From: Paenibacillus mesophilus
Lineage (GTDB): Bacteria > Bacillota > Bacilli > Paenibacillales > NBRC-103111
NCBI RefSeq assembly: GCF_005938385.1
Contig: NZ_VCRA01000003.1
Span: 186,001 to 250,000 of the forward strand
Reading direction: 5' to 3'
Length of the DNA: 64,000 nucleotides
Shown: positions 9,998 to 18,861 of the stretch, in pieces
How the letters are laid out: each line of letters starts with the position of its first letter
Numbering within the stretch: position 1 is the stretch's first letter
The notes under the pieces: generated by a model
Told to the model about the DNA's origin: nothing
The model's database searches: none
Seen by the model: only the letters and a program-made list of their open reading frames with translations
Position numbers and translations under genes: made by a program

Positions 9998-10023
9998 CAA
10001 AAAAACGGGCCCGTCGGCCCGCT
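9998..10023 (-). terminator. Intrinsic terminator after xerD
   Basis: On the minus strand GCGGGCC-GACG-GGCCCG forms a compact stem followed by seven T. It begins right at the xerD stop codon. Confidence 0.85.
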
Positions 10024-10923
10024 TTAGGTCATGTTCGCTCTCGGATGCGTACGATCATATATTTCTTTCATCCGCGATTTGGTTACATGGGTGTACACTT
10101 GCGTCGTGGAAATATCGGCATGGCCGAGCATTTCCTGAACCGCCCGCAAATCCGCGCCGTTTTCCAGCAGGTGGGTGGCGAACGAATGCCTCAGCGTATG
10201 AGGCGTAATCTCTTTGTCGATACCCGCTTCCCGGGCGTATCGTTTAATAATTTTCCAAAACCCTTGCCGTGTCAAACGGGTGCCGAGATGGTTAATAAAC
10301 AGCGCTTCCTCCTGCTTCTCTTGACGAAGCAGCTGAGGGCGGACCGAGTCGATGTATCGTCCGAGCCATACCGCGGCGATTCGGCCGAGCGGAATGATCC
10401 GTTCCTTCGAGCCTTTGCCCGTGCAATGAATGAAGCCCATCCCGGTATTAACATGGCCGACGTTCAGCGATATGAGCTCCGACACCCGGATTCCCGTCGC
10501 ATACAACAACTCCAGCATCGCTTTATCCCGCATGCCAGAAGGCGCCGTCGTTTCCTGGGCGTCCAGCAGACGTTCGACCTCTTCCACGGACAACACCTTG
10601 GGCAGCCTTTTCTCCAGCTTCGGCGTCTCCATCTGGGCCGACGGATCTTGTACGATCAGCCCGTCCTTCACGAGAAACTGGTAAAAGGCGCGAATCGAAA
10701 CGATATTGCGCGATAAGGTGGCCGGAGCGCGTCCAAGCCGCTTCAGCTCCTGCAAATATTGAACGATGTGGAATTTGCCCGTTTCCGTAACGGAACGCAC
10801 GCCTTGGGTATCGATATATTCCAAGTACTGGATCAGATCGCGCTCGTACGATTCAAGCGTATTATGAGCCAGCCCCCGCTCCACGGTGAGGTAATGTATA
10901 AAATGATGCAAATGTCTCTTCAT
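10024..10923 (-). CDS. xerD: Site-specific tyrosine recombinase XerD
   Basis: This 299-residue recombinase resolves chromosome dimers at dif with XerC. The N-terminal SAM-like core-binding domain covers about residues 1-88. The catalytic domain carries R146 (in TGIRVSEL), K170, H242 and R245 (HTLRH), H268 (LGHADI) and nucleophile Y277 (TTQVYTH), so all active residues are present. Position next to yqzK and fur, and before deoB, matches B. subtilis ripX/xerD. It is a housekeeping recombinase, not a phage integrase: no att site or phage gene is nearby. Confidence 0.95.
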   Translation of the reverse strand: MKRHLHHFIHYLTVERGLAHNTLESYERDLIQYLEYIDTQGVRSVTETGKFHIVQYLQELKRLGRAPATLSRNIVSIRAFYQFLVKDGLIVQDPSAQMETPKLEKRLPKVLSVEEVERLLDAQETTAPSGMRDKAMLELLYATGIRVSELISLNVGHVNTGMGFIHCTGKGSKERIIPLGRIAAVWLGRYIDSVRPQLLRQEKQEEALFINHLGTRLTRQGFWKIIKRYAREAGIDKEITPHTLRHSFATHLLENGADLRAVQEMLGHADISTTQVYTHVTKSRMKEIYDRTHPRANMT

Positions 10924-11025
10924 CGCAACAAGTCGTTCCCCCAGTATGTCGTTCCTCTTGTAACAATCTATTCAACGCAAAGGAACGATTTCCTGCTGAA
11001 AACGAACAAAAGTTTGCATGATCCA

Positions 11026-11262
11026 TCATTCGCCGTACTTGTAAAAAAACAACAGCCGCTCCATCGCGGTTCTCGGCTCCATGACCTGCTCTTCGTGACC
11101 GAACACCTTCAGCGCCTTGCCCATCGGTTCCCGGTACCGTCCCGCGGGCTCGATCCACCCGCCGACAATGCGGAACAGCTCATACAGAACAAAGGTCAGG
11201 ATGACGAAAACCGCTATATATTTCGTCCGCACCCACCACTTTCGGAATCGGAAAATGATCAT
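11026..11262 (-). CDS. yqzK: Small membrane protein, YqzK / DUF4227 family
   Basis: This 78-residue protein starts MIIFRFRKWWVRTKYIAVF and has one membrane helix (about residues 14-34). The C-terminal half is soluble and contains a conserved-looking YREPMGKALKVFG segment. Its position between fur and xerD matches B. subtilis yqzK. The function is not known, and I can only place it by size, topology and neighbourhood. Confidence 0.8.
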   Translation of the reverse strand: MIIFRFRKWWVRTKYIAVFVILTFVLYELFRIVGGWIEPAGRYREPMGKALKVFGHEEQVMEPRTAMERLLFFYKYGE

Positions 11263-11304
11263 GGCCTGTCCCTCCGCTTGCCGTCAACGTATATGCTCCC
11301 ACGG

Positions 11305-12462
11305 TTAGGTTATGAGGGGAAGCGGCGATTTATGATAGTCGGCGATCGATACATAAGGCAATCCTACGGCTTCCGCAACCGCTTGGTAAGTAATATTTCC
11401 CTGATGCGTATTGACCCCGAGCCTCAGCATCGCATTATCGCGAATCGCGATCTCGAAGCCTTTATCGGCGAGCTCCATCACATAAGGAAGCGTCGCATTC
11501 GTCAGCGCCAGCGTGGATGTCCGGGGAACCGCTCCCGGCATATTGGCGACGGCGTAATGGATGACTCCGTGCTTCTCGTAAATCGGGTCGCTGTGCGTCG
11601 TTACCCGGTCGATCGTCTCGATCGATCCGCCCTGGTCGATGGCGACGTCGACGATGACCGCCCCTTTCTTCATCCGCTTGACCATCTCCTCCGATACGAG
11701 CTTCGGAGCGCGCGCTCCCGGTATAAGGACCGCACCGATCAGCAAATCCGCGGTCTGCACGGCGCCGGCAATGTTGTACGGGCTCGACATGAGCGTTTTG
11801 ACTCGCCCGCCGAACACATCGTCGATATAGCGCACCCGGTCGCCGCTCCGTTCTACGATGACGACATTCGCGCCAAGGCCGAGCGCCATCTTCGCCGCAT
11901 TCGTCCCGACGATGCCGCCCCCCAAAATGATCACGTCCGCAGGCGGAACGCCCGGGACGCCTCCGAGCAATATACCGCGCCCGCCGTAGAACCGCTCGAG
12001 GTAGTGGGCTCCGATCTGCACCGACATGCGCCCGGCCACTTCGCTCATCGGAGTAAGCAAAGGCAAGCCTCCTCCGGGCTGCTGAATCGTCTCGTATGCG
12101 ATGCCGGTCACTTTTTTTTGCACGAGCGCATGGGCCAGATCGGCAGCCGCGGCCAGATGCAAATAGGTGAACACGATTTGATTTTCACGGAAATAGCCGT
12201 ATTCCGAAGGGAGAGGCTCCTTTACTTTGAGAATGAGCTCCGCCCGTTCCCACACCTCGGAGGCGCTCGGCAAGACGCGGGCGCCCTCCATCCGGTATTC
12301 CTCGTCCGTAAAGCCGCTGCCGAGCCCCGCACCCGCCTCGATCAGCACCTCATGCCCGGAATCGCTCAACATGCGGGCTCCACCCGGCGTAAGCGCTATC
12401 CGGAATTCATTGTTTTTGATTTCTTTCGGTACCCCTACTATGTAACGGTTCGCTGCCACCAT
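11305..12462 (-). CDS. ald: Alanine dehydrogenase
   Basis: This 385-residue enzyme oxidises L-alanine to pyruvate and ammonia with NAD. The N-terminal signature is [21 protein letters not shown]; the NAD-binding Rossmann turn is [22 protein letters not shown]; the second signature is [18 protein letters not shown]. The ATG at 12462 lies after GAGGTGACG. It sits between fur and yqzK, where B. subtilis has no ald, so it has probably moved here. In bacilli alanine dehydrogenase supports growth on alanine and normal sporulation. The motif [16 protein letters not shown] also fits the family. No regulator of the AdeR type is adjacent. Confidence 0.94.
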   Translation of the reverse strand: MVAANRYIVGVPKEIKNNEFRIALTPGGARMLSDSGHEVLIEAGAGLGSGFTDEEYRMEGARVLPSASEVWERAELILKVKEPLPSEYGYFRENQIVFTYLHLAAAADLAHALVQKKVTGIAYETIQQPGGGLPLLTPMSEVAGRMSVQIGAHYLERFYGGRGILLGGVPGVPPADVIILGGGIVGTNAAKMALGLGANVVIVERSGDRVRYIDDVFGGRVKTLMSSPYNIAGAVQTADLLIGAVLIPGARAPKLVSEEMVKRMKKGAVIVDVAIDQGGSIETIDRVTTHSDPIYEKHGVIHYAVANMPGAVPRTSTLALTNATLPYVMELADKGFEIAIRDNAMLRLGVNTHQGNITYQAVAEAVGLPYVSIADYHKSPLPLIT

Positions 12463-12574
12463 CTCGTCACCTCGTGATTCAGCTAATTTTGAACAGAAAT
12501 CCATTCATAGCATGCGTTGGAAGTCGGCAAACTATCCTTCGCGCGGGGAATCGCCCGTCGACGTTATTACATGC

Positions 12575-12613
12575 AAAAATCCCCGGACAACGGGGTCGCC
12601 GCTGCCGGGGATT
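12575..12613 (-). terminator. Intrinsic terminator after fur
   Basis: On the minus strand ATCCCCGG and CCGGGGAT close a GC-rich loop and run into TTTTTG. It begins inside the last bases after the fur stop. Confidence 0.8.
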
Positions 12614-12619
12614 CTGTAA

Positions 12620-13081
12620 TTACTCCGCTTCGGGAGGTAATGCTTTGTCTTTGCACCTGTGGCATATGCCCTGGAAGTCCAGCCGGTGGTCCAATACTTT
12701 AAATTGGTATTCCCGCTCCAGCCGTTCCTCGAGAGGGGTCAACCAATCCTCCATAATTTCGTCGACCGCTCCGCACTGAACGCAGATGAGATGGTGATGA
12801 TGGTGATGGTTGCTGTCGCTCCGCAAATCGTAACGGGCCACTCCGTCGCCGAAATTCATCTTCTCGACGACATGAAGCTCGCTGAGCAGCTCGAGCGTTC
12901 GGTATACGGTAGCAAGCCCGATTTCAGGCGCTTTATCCTTGACGAGCATGAAGACGTCTTCCGCGCTCAAATGGTCCTCTTCGTTTTCCAATAATACACG
13001 TACGGTCGCTTCGCGCTGGGGTGTCAGCTTGTAGCCTTTGGACTGCAGTTGCTGCTTGATTTTTTCGATACGCGCTTCCAT
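12620..13081 (-). CDS. fur: Ferric uptake regulator family protein
   Basis: This 153-residue metal-dependent repressor has the winged-helix DNA-binding domain (residues about 10-85, with EIGLATVYRTLELL as recognition region). The metal domain has a run of six histidines in DSNHHHHHHLICVQCG, and two CxxC zinc motifs (CVQC and CHRC). The ATG at 13081 follows GGGGGAGGAAC. The position beside yqzK and xerD is that of B. subtilis fur rather than perR or zur. Upstream there is a strong sigma-A promoter and a PerR-box-like palindrome, matching the known control of B. subtilis fur by PerR. Confidence 0.93.
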   Translation of the reverse strand: MEARIEKIKQQLQSKGYKLTPQREATVRVLLENEEDHLSAEDVFMLVKDKAPEIGLATVYRTLELLSELHVVEKMNFGDGVARYDLRSDSNHHHHHHLICVQCGAVDEIMEDWLTPLEERLEREYQFKVLDHRLDFQGICHRCKDKALPPEAE

Positions 13082-13162
13082 GTTCCTCCCCCTTATGAGC
13101 GCATTCGCGTGATGCCCGGATACTTCGGATTCCCGCATTCAGCGGTAATCGCCGCCATTTTC

Positions 13163-13191
13163 ATTATAGGGGGAGCGGCAAAACAAGTCAA
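13163..13191 (-). promoter_or_regulatory. Sigma-A promoter of fur
   Basis: On the minus strand TTGACT (13186-13191), a 17-base spacer and TATAAT (13163-13168) form a near-consensus promoter about 80 bases before the fur ATG. Confidence 0.8.
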
Positions 13192-13196
13192 ACCTT

Positions 13197-13211
13197 TTAG
13201 AATCATTTTAA
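13197..13211. promoter_or_regulatory. PerR/Fur-box-like operator upstream of fur
   Basis: TTAGAATCATTTTAA matches the PerR box TTATAATNATTATAA at 12 of 14 defined positions. It lies directly upstream of the -35 element of the fur promoter. B. subtilis fur is repressed by PerR from such a box; the family member acting here cannot be told from the site alone. Confidence 0.6.
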
Positions 13212-13278
13212 AATAACCCCGCAAAGTAACGTTTTCCTTTGACTGCTTATTCCGAATGCTTTGAGGGGCCCGTAATCT

Positions 13279-14619
13279 TTACTTGTTTTTGCTCTTGTAT
13301 TCCTGGACCTTCTTGACCGCTGCCTCATCCGCGGAGCGCAATGCCGTGTTAATATCCATTTTATCCAGGGCGATATTGTTGCCGGCCGTTACATACTGGT
13401 TGACCATTTCCGCATCGTAAGGCGCCTTCGCCGGAATCGGAGCGAACTTGTTGTAAAATACCGCGTTCCAGTTTCTGTCTTTATACGGCGAATCTTTACC
13501 CAGCTCTTTTTTCACCGCGTCACTGCTCAATACCGGCATGATGCCTTTGCGAGCCATCTCCGACTGGAATTCATCGGAAATCATATATTTCAGCACTTCC
13601 ATCGTCGCTTCTTTATTGCGTACCATATTCGTCATTCCGAAATAGGACGGATACGACTGCGAGCCGATTCCCTTATCAACGGTCGGGAAGGAAACGATAT
13701 CCCAGTTAAGCGATTTCAATTCTTGTTCCCAAACGTAGATCAAGCTGGACAAATAGCCGTACATGCCGACATTTTGATCTTTAACGAACATGTTGATGTC
13801 GGGAATTTTGTTTATTTTTTTCATCCCGTCGAGATAACCCGGCACACGCATCGGCTCGAGGTAATACGTCTGGAAATATTTTTTCCAGCGGTCGTCCTTG
13901 TTAATCGTTGGCGTTTCACTCGCCAAATCGACGTTCGGTATCGACAGCGGATTCATCCGCATCGTATGGGCCGGCGAGTGGGTAAATCCGAAATATTGCA
14001 TGCCGCTCTCGAGACGGGTCAGCCTCTTCGATGTTTCAACCATCTCGGTCCACGTAATTCCGTCTTTGATATACGGGACGCCGAACTTGTCGAACAGCGT
14101 TTTATTGTAATAAGTAACCAAATTGCTCGTAAAGATCGGAAGGCCGTACAGCTTTCCGCCGGATGCCTGCTTGACCGCATCGACGACCGATTGATCGAGC
14201 CGGCTCAAATCGACCTTCTGCGATTTGATGAGCTCCGTCATATCGTATTGAATGCCGGCGGGAAACGCTTGCGCTTCAAAGTTGCCGATCGATTGGAAGA
14301 AAATATCGAATTTGGTGCCGTTGGCCAGCAGTTCATCCAAATTCGTGCCGGTTCCCGCCCTTTGGATATACTTGATCGTCCAGTTCGGAAACTTTTTGCG
14401 CAGCGAATTGCCGAACCGGTAATCGAAGCTTTCCACCGGATCTCCATTGTTAGAATAAAAGACGACTTCCGCAGGGTCTTTCGTAATGTCTTTTGCAGTC
14501 GTGCCTTTGTCGCCCGAAGGCTCCCCGGCCTTTCCGTCTCCCCCGCCATTCGAGCAGGCCGCCAGCGATCCGGCCGTGACCATGCAAGCAAGCAACAACA
14601 TCATCCGTTTTTTAAACAA
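13279..14619 (-). CDS. Extracellular solute-binding lipoprotein (sugar ABC type)
   Basis: This 446-residue protein is a family 1 periplasmic-binding-type lipoprotein. It has a lipobox (SLAAC; the Cys becomes the lipidated N-terminus), a disordered G/D/K-rich linker, then the two-lobed binding fold (DIFFQSIGNFE, LYGLPIFTSNLVTYYNKTLFDKFGVPYIKDGITWTEM). I chose the TTG at 14619 after GAGGGGG; residues 1-22 then give a good lipoprotein signal. No permease or ATPase genes are next to it, so it must use a distant transporter. The opposite-facing LacI-type gene probably regulates it through operators in the long shared upstream region. Confidence 0.88.
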   Translation of the reverse strand: MFKKRMMLLLACMVTAGSLAACSNGGGDGKAGEPSGDKGTTAKDITKDPAEVVFYSNNGDPVESFDYRFGNSLRKKFPNWTIKYIQRAGTGTNLDELLANGTKFDIFFQSIGNFEAQAFPAGIQYDMTELIKSQKVDLSRLDQSVVDAVKQASGGKLYGLPIFTSNLVTYYNKTLFDKFGVPYIKDGITWTEMVETSKRLTRLESGMQYFGFTHSPAHTMRMNPLSIPNVDLASETPTINKDDRWKKYFQTYYLEPMRVPGYLDGMKKINKIPDINMFVKDQNVGMYGYLSSLIYVWEQELKSLNWDIVSFPTVDKGIGSQSYPSYFGMTNMVRNKEATMEVLKYMISDEFQSEMARKGIMPVLSSDAVKKELGKDSPYKDRNWNAVFYNKFAPIPAKAPYDAEMVNQYVTAGNNIALDKMDINTALRSADEAAVKKVQEYKSKNK

Positions 14620-14647
14620 GAGATTTCCCCCTCTATTCGTCGTGATT

Positions 14648-14661
14648 AGAAATCGATTTCC
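14648..14661. promoter_or_regulatory. Palindrome just upstream of the solute-binding gene
   Basis: GAAATCGATTTC is a perfect 12-bp palindrome with a central CG, about 30 bases before the TTG start. It resembles a LacI/GalR-family half-site arrangement and could be an operator; it could also be chance. Confidence 0.35.
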
Positions 14662-14710
14662 AAAAGTCGACCTTTGTTTTGCTTTGTGATCCGGCTTTCC
14701 TATCACTTTC

Positions 14711-14724
14711 CGTAACCGCTTTCA
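14711..14724. promoter_or_regulatory. cre / LacI-family operator-like site 1
   Basis: CGTAACCGCTTTCA matches the catabolite-responsive element pattern TGWNANCGNTNWCA at all but the first defined base. It lies in the upstream region of the solute-binding gene. Confidence 0.5.
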
Positions 14725-15209
14725 ATACGATGGAATGAACACGCTTACATTTACAGGTCCGAAGCCTGACCGATGCTCACCTCCTTACGGAAAAGTCCTT
14801 CTGCCGGATCCACGGCTAAAACATTATCGATTCCGCTTTGCGGTCGCAAGCCATCTGCTTCTTGCCGATGAACGGTCCATCCTTGAGTGCTTCCATGTTA
14901 AGACAATTTTCGGCAATCGATTACTGCCATTTATACACTGATTATAGCAACCGCTTCCATCGTAAGGCAATCATTATTTTCAGCTTGAATTTGCTTTATT
15001 TTTGCTAAAATTCCGACCTCCTCTATCCATTTCCGTCTCTCCTCCATCATAAATCCGTTGCAATAAAATGTAAAGTTGTATTTGATGTAATTTATTAAAT
15101 AATTTTTGTAATCATTACATTTTACGCAACTATTTTTTATTTCCTTCTCATGTTATGATGGATAGGAACAGATAAGTCGATTCGCGACTAAAAGGAAAGG
15201 AAGAAAACC
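14725..15209. other. Long intergenic region between solute-binding gene and LacI-type regulator
   Basis: About 590 bases separate the two divergent starts. Besides the operator-like sites listed separately it becomes AT-rich after 14940 and holds a perfect palindrome TGTAATCATTACA (15107-15119) about 90 bases before the regulator start. I see no gene in it; no open frame there has both a ribosome site and family resemblance. Confidence 0.5.
14946..14959. promoter_or_regulatory. cre / LacI-family operator-like site 2
   Basis: AGCAACCGCTTCCA shares the core AACCGCTT with site 1, 235 bases away, and fits the same consensus with three mismatches. Paired sites of this sort can act through DNA looping. 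Confidence 0.35.
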
Positions 15210-16199
15210 TTGATTACATTAAAAGACATTGCCAAAGCGGCAGGTGTAACCGCTGCCACCGTTTCCAGAGCTCTCAATGACGAACCGGGCGTCAAAGAAT
15301 CGACAAGACACAAAATTTTGGCGCTCGCCAAAGAAATGAATTATACCTCGGGCTTGGCAGCGAAACGGTTAACGCAATCAAAATCGAACAGTATCGGGCT
15401 AATATGGACCCCTCCGTCCGGCCTGTTCTTCAACCACTTCTGCAACGCCATCCAGCGTCACGCCGCGCAGCGCGGTCACTACACGCTCGTATCGTTCGCC
15501 CAACCCGACGAAGCGATGAATCACCTGAACGAACATCTCGTCGAGAAAATCGTTTTCTGGTGCGGACCCGGCTGGAAGCCGAGTCTCGAGTTTTTGCAGG
15601 CCAAGCAGCGGTTTCAAGGCAGTATGCTGGTTATCGGCGGCGGGAGCCTGGAAGGCGCCCATAGGCTGTCGATCGACCGCAAAGACGCCGTCATGAAGGC
15701 GGTCAAGCATTTGGCGGAGCTCGGACATAAGCGAATCGCTTTCGTCGGCGTGGCGACCGACAAGCTGATGGGATACACCCTCGGGCTGCTGGAAAACCGG
15801 CTCGAGTACGACCCCGACTTTTTCATCAACGTCCATAATTGGCAGCTTAAGGAAGAGCATATCGCCAATCTTCTGATCCATAACGACAAAAGCTCCCGAC
15901 CGACAGCCATTATCGTCGACAGCCACGGCTATTTGTTCCCTTTCGTACAAATCATCCGCAAGCTTCGGCTGCGGGTTCCCGAGGACTTCTCCCTCGTCGC
16001 TTACGAAATCATTCCCGAAATGGAGAAGCTGCTCGAAGTCCCGATCACGGCTGTCGGCCCGAGCTTCGACCTGTTGGCGGAACAGTCGGTCCGGCTTCTT
16101 GTCGACGGCGTCTCTGAGGATACAGAGGACGAATGGTATGACCAAACGATTCCTTCGGAGATGGTCGTACGTCAATCGACCGCCAAAGTAACGGAATGA
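15210..16199 (+). CDS. LacI-family transcriptional regulator
   Basis: This 329-residue repressor has the LacI headpiece at residues 3-50 (LKDIAKAAGVTAATVSRALNDEPGV) with the helix-turn-helix and hinge, then a periplasmic-binding-like ligand domain (IGLIWTPPSG, AHRLSIDRKDAVMKAVKHLAELGHKRIAFVG, RPTAIIVDSHG). The TTG start lies after AAAGGAAAGGAAG. It is one of the few plus-strand genes and faces away from the sugar-type binding lipoprotein, which suggests it senses that sugar and controls both genes. The substrate cannot be read from the sequence. Confidence 0.92.
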   Translation: MITLKDIAKAAGVTAATVSRALNDEPGVKESTRHKILALAKEMNYTSGLAAKRLTQSKSNSIGLIWTPPSGLFFNHFCNAIQRHAAQRGHYTLVSFAQPDEAMNHLNEHLVEKIVFWCGPGWKPSLEFLQAKQRFQGSMLVIGGGSLEGAHRLSIDRKDAVMKAVKHLAELGHKRIAFVGVATDKLMGYTLGLLENRLEYDPDFFINVHNWQLKEEHIANLLIHNDKSSRPTAIIVDSHGYLFPFVQIIRKLRLRVPEDFSLVAYEIIPEMEKLLEVPITAVGPSFDLLAEQSVRLLVDGVSEDTEDEWYDQTIPSEMVVRQSTAKVTE

Positions 16200-16279
16200 A
16201 CACGGGGTATGGCAAAGAGGCACCACCGACGGCCGGTTACGAGAACCGCCGCGATCGTGCCTTGATTATCCTTATTTCG

Positions 16280-16921
16280 TTATCCCGCCTGCACGGCAAG
16301 CATCGGAGTGACCCATTTGATCATCACCGGCGACAAATAAGCTTCGAGCAGCGCTACTCCGAATAACAGCGCAGCCATCCCGAACGCCATCGACGTATAC
16401 CGGATGAACATCGGGTACAGCGCTCCGCGTTTCTGAATGAACCTGTTCTTTACGATATATATCGAAAAAGCGCACGCGCCCACGCTGCATATGACGAGGG
16501 CCGGGATGACGATCAGATTTTGCGGCGCTATCGAGACGAAGGCGAACAGCATACCCTTCCACGACATTTGCCCGACCAAATACCCGACCGAAAATCCGAT
16601 CAAGACGCCTTTCAAAAAGTCGAGAACGAAAATGAGCGGCAGTCCGACGACCGACAAGCCGAGAATCCAAATAAGCGCAATCCACTTCAAATGAAGCGAG
16701 AACGACTCCCAGAAGGTAGCCTGTCCGCCAAACTCGCTGCCTTGATTGACAATTTGAATGAAGCTGTTCATATGTCTCGCCATTTCCTCTTTCTGGCCGG
16801 GCGACAGCGCGTTCACCATAAGCGCACCGAAGATGACGCCCATGACGAACAGCACCGAGACGAACAAATAGAGCGGCAAATGGTCCTTCATATATTGTCG
16901 CATGTGGTAGTTCCGATTCAT
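16280..16921 (-). CDS. spoIIM: Stage II sporulation protein M
   Basis: This 213-residue integral membrane protein belongs to the DMP complex (SpoIID, SpoIIM, SpoIIP) that drives membrane migration during engulfment of the forespore. Membrane segments appear at about residues 16-38, 75-105, 110-135, 140-160 and 180-205. The ATG at 16921 follows AGGGGAGGAAG. Position between nudF/mciZ and fur is that of B. subtilis spoIIM. It converges with the LacI-type gene, with about 80 bases between. Confidence 0.92.
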   Translation of the reverse strand: MNRNYHMRQYMKDHLPLYLFVSVLFVMGVIFGALMVNALSPGQKEEMARHMNSFIQIVNQGSEFGGQATFWESFSLHLKWIALIWILGLSVVGLPLIFVLDFLKGVLIGFSVGYLVGQMSWKGMLFAFVSIAPQNLIVIPALVICSVGACAFSIYIVKNRFIQKRGALYPMFIRYTSMAFGMAALLFGVALLEAYLSPVMIKWVTPMLAVQAG

Positions 16922-16980
16922 ATCGGCTTCCTCCCCTTGTCCAACTGATTCCAGCATATGAACAAGCGAAGGAAACTATG

Positions 16981-17057
16981 ACTTTTGGTCCCTCAAAAGT
17001 GAAGCGAATCTTCGAAGCTTATTCCTATTACTTCCGGGGGAGCCCCCTAGCTTCGAA
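16981..17057. repeat. Dispersed palindromic element, copy 1 (CAAAAGTGAAG ... GGGGGAGCCCCC)
   Basis: The core 16994-17048 begins CAAAAGTGAAG and ends with the palindrome GGGGGAGCCCCC, with a CTTCGAAG palindrome inside. A second copy, about 80 percent identical by eye over 55 bases, lies at 63342-63396. Here an ACTTTTG/CAAAAGT inverted pair precedes the core. It fills the gap between spoIIM and the endonuclease Q-like gene. Confidence 0.8.
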
Positions 17058-17072
17058 GCAAATCCACGATTT

Positions 17073-18254
17073 TTAGGATCGCTTCATACTCACTTTGCCG
17101 TATCGCCCTCCTCCGCCCGCTTCGAGAACGAGCGTGCCTTCCCGCGCCCGCATGATCGCCGACGCGATATCTTCCCCCGCCGCCTCGCGGATCTCGTCCC
17201 TGGAAGCCCGATGCAAAATGTTCATCTCCGTACCGAACCGGTCGAGCATCGCCTGAAGCTTCTTTTTGCCCAAGCCGGGAATGTATTCGAGGGGCACTTG
17301 AAAATGATAAGGCGGATGATGGTCGGCGATTTGCGCTTCCTGACGGTCCGACATCGCCCGGATGCGATCCAGCACGCCCCTGACGATTTTCACGCTGCCG
17401 CAGTACAAGCACCGATCTACCGCTATCGCGGTTTCATCCAGAACGGATTCGCACGAATCGCAATACGTCCGGTGGTACTTGCCGAGCCGCGGATTCAATC
17501 CGTAGTTGGCAGTTACCCTGCGGCCTTCCGCGCGTGCGAGGGCAAGCTTCAACTCGTTGAAGCTCGGCGCCGCCATCTCCATCCGATTATACTCCCTGCC
17601 GATTTTCCCGAGCGAGTGGGCGTCCGAGTTCGTCACGAACGTATACCGGTCCAGCTCCGACAAGCAGCTTGCCATCTCCGTATCCGCCGACAAGCCGAGC
17701 TCCACGGCCGCCACCTTGTCGGGATCGAGCATCTGGGCAAGCTTCGTCGCGCCGCTGCCGAACACGCTTTTGTACGGTGTAAAAATATGAGCCGGGACAA
17801 GCAAGCCGCCCCGTCCGACCACTTCTTCCTGCAAGCTGCGCGCCGGTACGTAAATACGCTGCGAGCTGAGACCGACGTTCTTCATATGCGGCCGCATCCA
17901 CTCGGTAAAATCACGCATATCCGCAATCGTCGGCAAGTATGCGAGCAGGTGGGCCGGACCCAGGCCCGGGTCTCTGACTTCGATTTCGCTTCCGAGCAGC
18001 ACCGTCGTCCGGTTATACCGGATTCCCCCGCCTTCCTGCTCCACCATTTCCCCGATATCGAGATAATGCATGATTTCTTCTTGTACGGCGGGAGACTGGC
18101 AGTCGATGATGCCGATCACTTCGATCCCTTTCCGTTCGGACGCTTCCTTGGCGATATTGTAGAACGTCAAATCGCGGCTCCCGCTTATTTTGACCGGCGC
18201 CCCTTTCTCGGTCCGCCCGATATGGACGTGCAGGTCGACAAAATAGCTGTTCAT
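17073..18254 (-). CDS. Endonuclease Q-like protein (PHP nuclease for deaminated DNA bases)
   Basis: This 393-residue protein has a PHP metal-dependent nuclease domain (D7, H9, H11; LGSEIE at 88-92; HIF at 156; SDAH at 210-213). A four-cysteine zinc site follows (C265, C268, C282, C285), then a helix-hairpin-helix (YIPGLGKKKLQAML, from 324). This is the architecture of EndoQ, which cuts DNA 5' of uracil, hypoxanthine, xanthine and abasic sites in archaea and some Bacillus. The ATG overlaps the nudF stop as ATGA, so the repair enzyme is co-translated with a nucleotide-sanitising Nudix protein. The role is inferred from family; I did not see a PCNA-binding motif. Confidence 0.85.
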   Translation of the reverse strand: MNSYFVDLHVHIGRTEKGAPVKISGSRDLTFYNIAKEASERKGIEVIGIIDCQSPAVQEEIMHYLDIGEMVEQEGGGIRYNRTTVLLGSEIEVRDPGLGPAHLLAYLPTIADMRDFTEWMRPHMKNVGLSSQRIYVPARSLQEEVVGRGGLLVPAHIFTPYKSVFGSGATKLAQMLDPDKVAAVELGLSADTEMASCLSELDRYTFVTNSDAHSLGKIGREYNRMEMAAPSFNELKLALARAEGRRVTANYGLNPRLGKYHRTYCDSCESVLDETAIAVDRCLYCGSVKIVRGVLDRIRAMSDRQEAQIADHHPPYHFQVPLEYIPGLGKKKLQAMLDRFGTEMNILHRASRDEIREAAGEDIASAIMRAREGTLVLEAGGGGRYGKVSMKRS

Positions 18255-18808
18255 AACGTATACGAGCCGGTCAGGCGGTGCAGCTGCCATGCGTACACGG
18301 CGGCGATCGTCTTGGCGTCGCTGATCCGGCCTTCCGCAATATACTGCTTGGCGGTCTCCAGTGTAATCGCTTCGCAATCGAGGAATTCGTCCTCGTCCGG
18401 CTTCGCCACGCCCGCCGTCAGCCGGTCGGCCACGTACAAGTGGAGAATCTCGTCCGCAAATCCCGGTGACGTATAGAAGGAGCTGATCGGCCGGACCTCG
18501 CTGCAGCTGTATCCGGTCTCCTCCTCCAGCTCCCGGATCGCCGCCTCCGCCTTATCTTCTCCGGGCTCCAGCTTGCCGGCCGGTATTTCCACCTGACTGC
18601 GTCCGAGCGCCTTCCGAAATTGCTCGACTACGATCATTTTATCCTTATGTAACGCCAATACCGCGACCGCTCCCGGATGCTTCACAATTTCCCGGGTAGC
18701 CGTTTCGCCGTTGGGAAGGCGCACATGATCGATTTGCAGGGAAATGACTTTGCCCTGGAATACCGGTTCCGTCTTCAGGGTAACTTCCTCATATTTGTTT
18801 CCGCTCAT
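18251..18808 (-). CDS. nudF: ADP-ribose pyrophosphatase (Nudix hydrolase)
   Basis: This 185-residue protein hydrolyses ADP-ribose to AMP and ribose 5-phosphate. The Nudix box GKLEPGEDKAEAAIRELEEETGY (about residues 77-99) is complete, with the REXXEE metal site, and the family-typical VVEQFRKALGRSQVEIPAG precedes it. The ATG is at 18808 with a GGGAGAG site. It shares the gap upstream with the divergent mciZ, as in B. subtilis where mciZ lies beside nudF. Confidence 0.93.
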   Translation of the reverse strand: MSGNKYEEVTLKTEPVFQGKVISLQIDHVRLPNGETATREIVKHPGAVAVLALHKDKMIVVEQFRKALGRSQVEIPAGKLEPGEDKAEAAIRELEEETGYSCSEVRPISSFYTSPGFADEILHLYVADRLTAGVAKPDEDEFLDCEAITLETAKQYIAEGRISDAKTIAAVYAWQLHRLTGSYTL

Positions 18809-18861
18809 CTATCGCTCTCTCCCTCGCTCCGATTATTTGTTCGTTACTGGTTGCAGCTGCA

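Noticed and set aside
10024-10923. Tyrosine recombinase as a sign of a phage or integrative element
   Set aside because: It is XerD by position, length and motifs; there is no att repeat, tRNA or phage gene around it.
12779-12830. Six consecutive His codons looking like an engineered tag
   Set aside because: It lies inside fur at the place of the natural histidine-rich metal site, with the expected CxxC motifs around it.
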